Positions 22,202 through 23,418 of a stretch of 23,418 nucleotides of DNA are shown one piece after another. The DNA is taken from positions 1-23,418 of the forward strand of contig CALBET010000282.1 of NCBI GenBank assembly GCA_937888665.1. The letters run 5' to 3'. Position numbers and translations under genes: made by a program. Position 1 is the stretch's first letter. Each line of letters starts with the position of its first letter. This DNA is from an uncultured Acidobacteriota bacterium (GTDB lineage: Bacteria > Acidobacteriota > Vicinamibacteria > Vicinamibacterales > UBA8438). The notes below the pieces were generated by a model that saw only the letters and a program-made list of their open reading frames with translations, was not told the DNA's origin and made no database searches.

Positions 22202-23418
22202 CGCCCGAACGCCCTCACGATGACATCCAGTGTTTCCCGAACATCGGGGTGCACCTCCTCGGGGCGCATCAGGGCCGCGATCTCGTGATACCGCGTGTAG
22301 GGCAGCCCCGGCAGACCAGCGGCCGTCAGCGCGGGTGGGAGGATGTCTCGTCGCGCCTTGGTGTCCTTCAGATACTGGTGGTCGTCCAGAGGACGGTCGA
22401 CGATGCCCCTGGGGAGGCTGTCGATCAGATACGCGTGCAGGTCGTCGACATGCCGTCCGCCACTGCCTTCACCGACCAGATGTTCGACGAACCGCGCGAG
22501 CGCGTCGGGGTGCACGAGATAGCTCTCAATCTCGTAGCGCCGCCATCGCCACCGCTGGTACCCGTGGCCGGTGATCTCGCTCGATCCGATGTCCGCGCGG
22601 CTGTCGCCGTCAACCAGTTCCAGCGCGGAGAGCTCGTCACGCACGAGCCGCAGCGCCTCGTAGTGGTCCCGCGCCTTGACGCCGGATCGGCCTGACGGTG
22701 TCTCGGCCACGATTGGCCGCCAGAACAACTGGCTCGTGAGCAGCGGTTCCGCGGAATGCCCGAGCACGCGAGCGAAGGCGCGCAGTATCTCGAGGTCGGT
22801 GTGGCCTTCCAGATACAAGACCCCTGGGGCCTGCAACGCGCTCGCGATGTCGGTGTTCGAGAGCACCTTCAGCGATTCGATGAGCGCCTGGCGCTGGTCG
22901 GTGTCGGCCAGCATCCGAGGCCGGTCCAGGAGCACGCAGAGCTCACGTGGCTCCACGGTGTTGATGATGACCTCCGAGTGGGTGGCGACCACGAGCTGGG
23001 CGCCCGTCCGAGACGCGGCCGACCGCAGTTCGCCGTAGATGGCGTCCTGCAGAATCATGTGCAGGTGCGCGTCCGGCTCGTCCAGCAGGAGCACCGCGCC
23101 GGGGCGGGTGTTCAGCATCGTCAGCAGCATCAACACCTGCTGAAACCCGCTCCCCGCGCTGGCCACATCGAACGTGGGACCGTCGTCGATGGCGCGATAC
23201 TCGGCGACGATATGCGCGCCCGTGGCGTCCGGGGGCTCGAGGCGATAGCCGAAGAGCTTTCCGATAGATTCCTGTAGGCGCTCCCACGCATCCGAGGACC
23301 GGTGGGCCTCGACCAACAGGTTCCTGAGCATGTCGCCCGGCTTTCCCTGGCCAAGCAACTGGTCCAGCTTCGGCCGCTGATAGACCGGCTCGTCGACACC
23401 GAGCCCGGTCATGGGGGG
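22198..23418 (-). CDS. OLD-like ATPase with TOPRIM-type region, 5' end outside window
   Basis: The frame is open to the right edge, so the N-terminal half with Walker A is missing and the ATG at 23412 is unlikely to be the true start. Counting from that Met, the visible part has the ABC-type signature SAGSGFQQVLML (85-96), Walker B AVLLLDEPDAHLH (106-118) and H-loop ATHSE (143-147). After these comes a TOPRIM-type EGHTDLEIL (202-210, Glu202 and Asp206) and ELVDGDS (265-271, Asp268 and Asp270). WRRYEIESYLVHPDAL (290-304) follows, as in OLD-family proteins. OLD proteins are ATP-regulated nucleases, and GajA of Gabija is one. The stop is coupled to the helicase-nuclease start by four shared bases. 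Confidence 0.85.
   Translation of the reverse strand, partial: PPMTGLGVDEPVYQRPKLDQLLGQGKPGDMLRNLLVEAHRSSDAWERLQESIGKLFGYRLEPPDATGAHIVAEYRAIDDGPTFDVASAGSGFQQVLMLLTMLNTRPGAVLLLDEPDAHLHMILQDAIYGELRSAASRTGAQLVVATHSEVIINTVEPRELCVLLDRPRMLADTDQRQALIESLKVLSNTDIASALQAPGVLYLEGHTDLEILRAFARVLGHSAEPLLTSQLFWRPIVAETPSGRSGVKARDHYEALRLVRDELSALELVDGDSRADIGSSEITGHGYQRWRWRRYEIESYLVHPDALARFVEHLVGEGSGGRHVDDLHAYLIDSLPRGIVDRPLDDHQYLKDTKARRDILPPALTAAGLPGLPYTRYHEIAALMRPEEVHPDVRETLDVIVRAFGR

Noticed and set aside
1..23418. Search for tRNA, rRNA, CRISPR arrays and insertion sequences
   Set aside because: No cloverleaf-like sequences, rRNA signatures, regularly spaced repeats or transposase motifs were recognised by eye. 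A covariance-model scan would be needed to exclude small RNAs.

Overview
This is a high-GC (roughly two-thirds G+C), densely coded bacterial chromosome segment. It has short intergenic gaps, many coupled starts, and dispersed palindromic repeats between genes. The gene mix (DUF1343/NamZ exo-muramidase, tannase-family and Abhydrolase_10 secreted esterases, CaiB and acyl-CoA dehydrogenase enzymes, DAO-type oxidoreductase, NHL propeller) suggests a heterotrophic soil or marine bacterium, possibly Acidobacteriota (Vicinamibacteria-like). That placement is inference from gene content only. No rRNA, tRNA, CRISPR array or insertion sequence was seen.

Layout. (1) 1-4829, minus strand: an orphan D12-class adenine methyltransferase, then an acyl-CoA block (isovaleryl/long-chain-type acyl-CoA dehydrogenase, CaiB/BaiF CoA-transferase, MaoC-like hydratase) and an amidohydrolase cut by the left edge. 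The dehydrogenase and transferase overlap by one base (TGATG). (2) 4985-7910, plus strand: NamZ-like muramidase with a TATAAT placed for a leaderless transcript, an SRPBCC protein and a DAO-family FAD oxidoreductase. (3) 8063-10243, plus strand: an O-methyltransferase (also apparently leaderless), a 64-residue protein and an amidase, all with overlapping ends. The small protein may be a GatC/AtzG-like partner of the amidase. A convergent rhodanese (10240-10686) overlaps the amidase end by 4 bases. (4) 10818-15300, plus strand: an alpha/beta hydrolase, a secreted NHL propeller, a MetE C-domain-like protein and an ACMSD-type amidohydrolase. (5) 15352-18998, minus strand: two exported esterases (tannase family, then Abhydrolase_10). 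(6) 19097-23418, minus strand: a two-gene nuclease/helicase system. It consists of an OLD-like ABC ATPase with a TOPRIM region (5' end outside the window), coupled through ATGA to a 1034-residue type III Res-like helicase with a C-terminal PD-(D/E)XK nuclease.

The item most worth pursuing is region 6. Its parts recall Gabija (OLD-like nuclease plus helicase), but the helicase is a superfamily 2 Res-type protein with its own nuclease domain, and no methyltransferase is next to it inside the window. Other points of interest are the two leaderless promoters, two families of intergenic palindromic repeats, the small overlapping gene ahead of the amidase, and several enzymes whose canonical catalytic residues are displaced or substituted.
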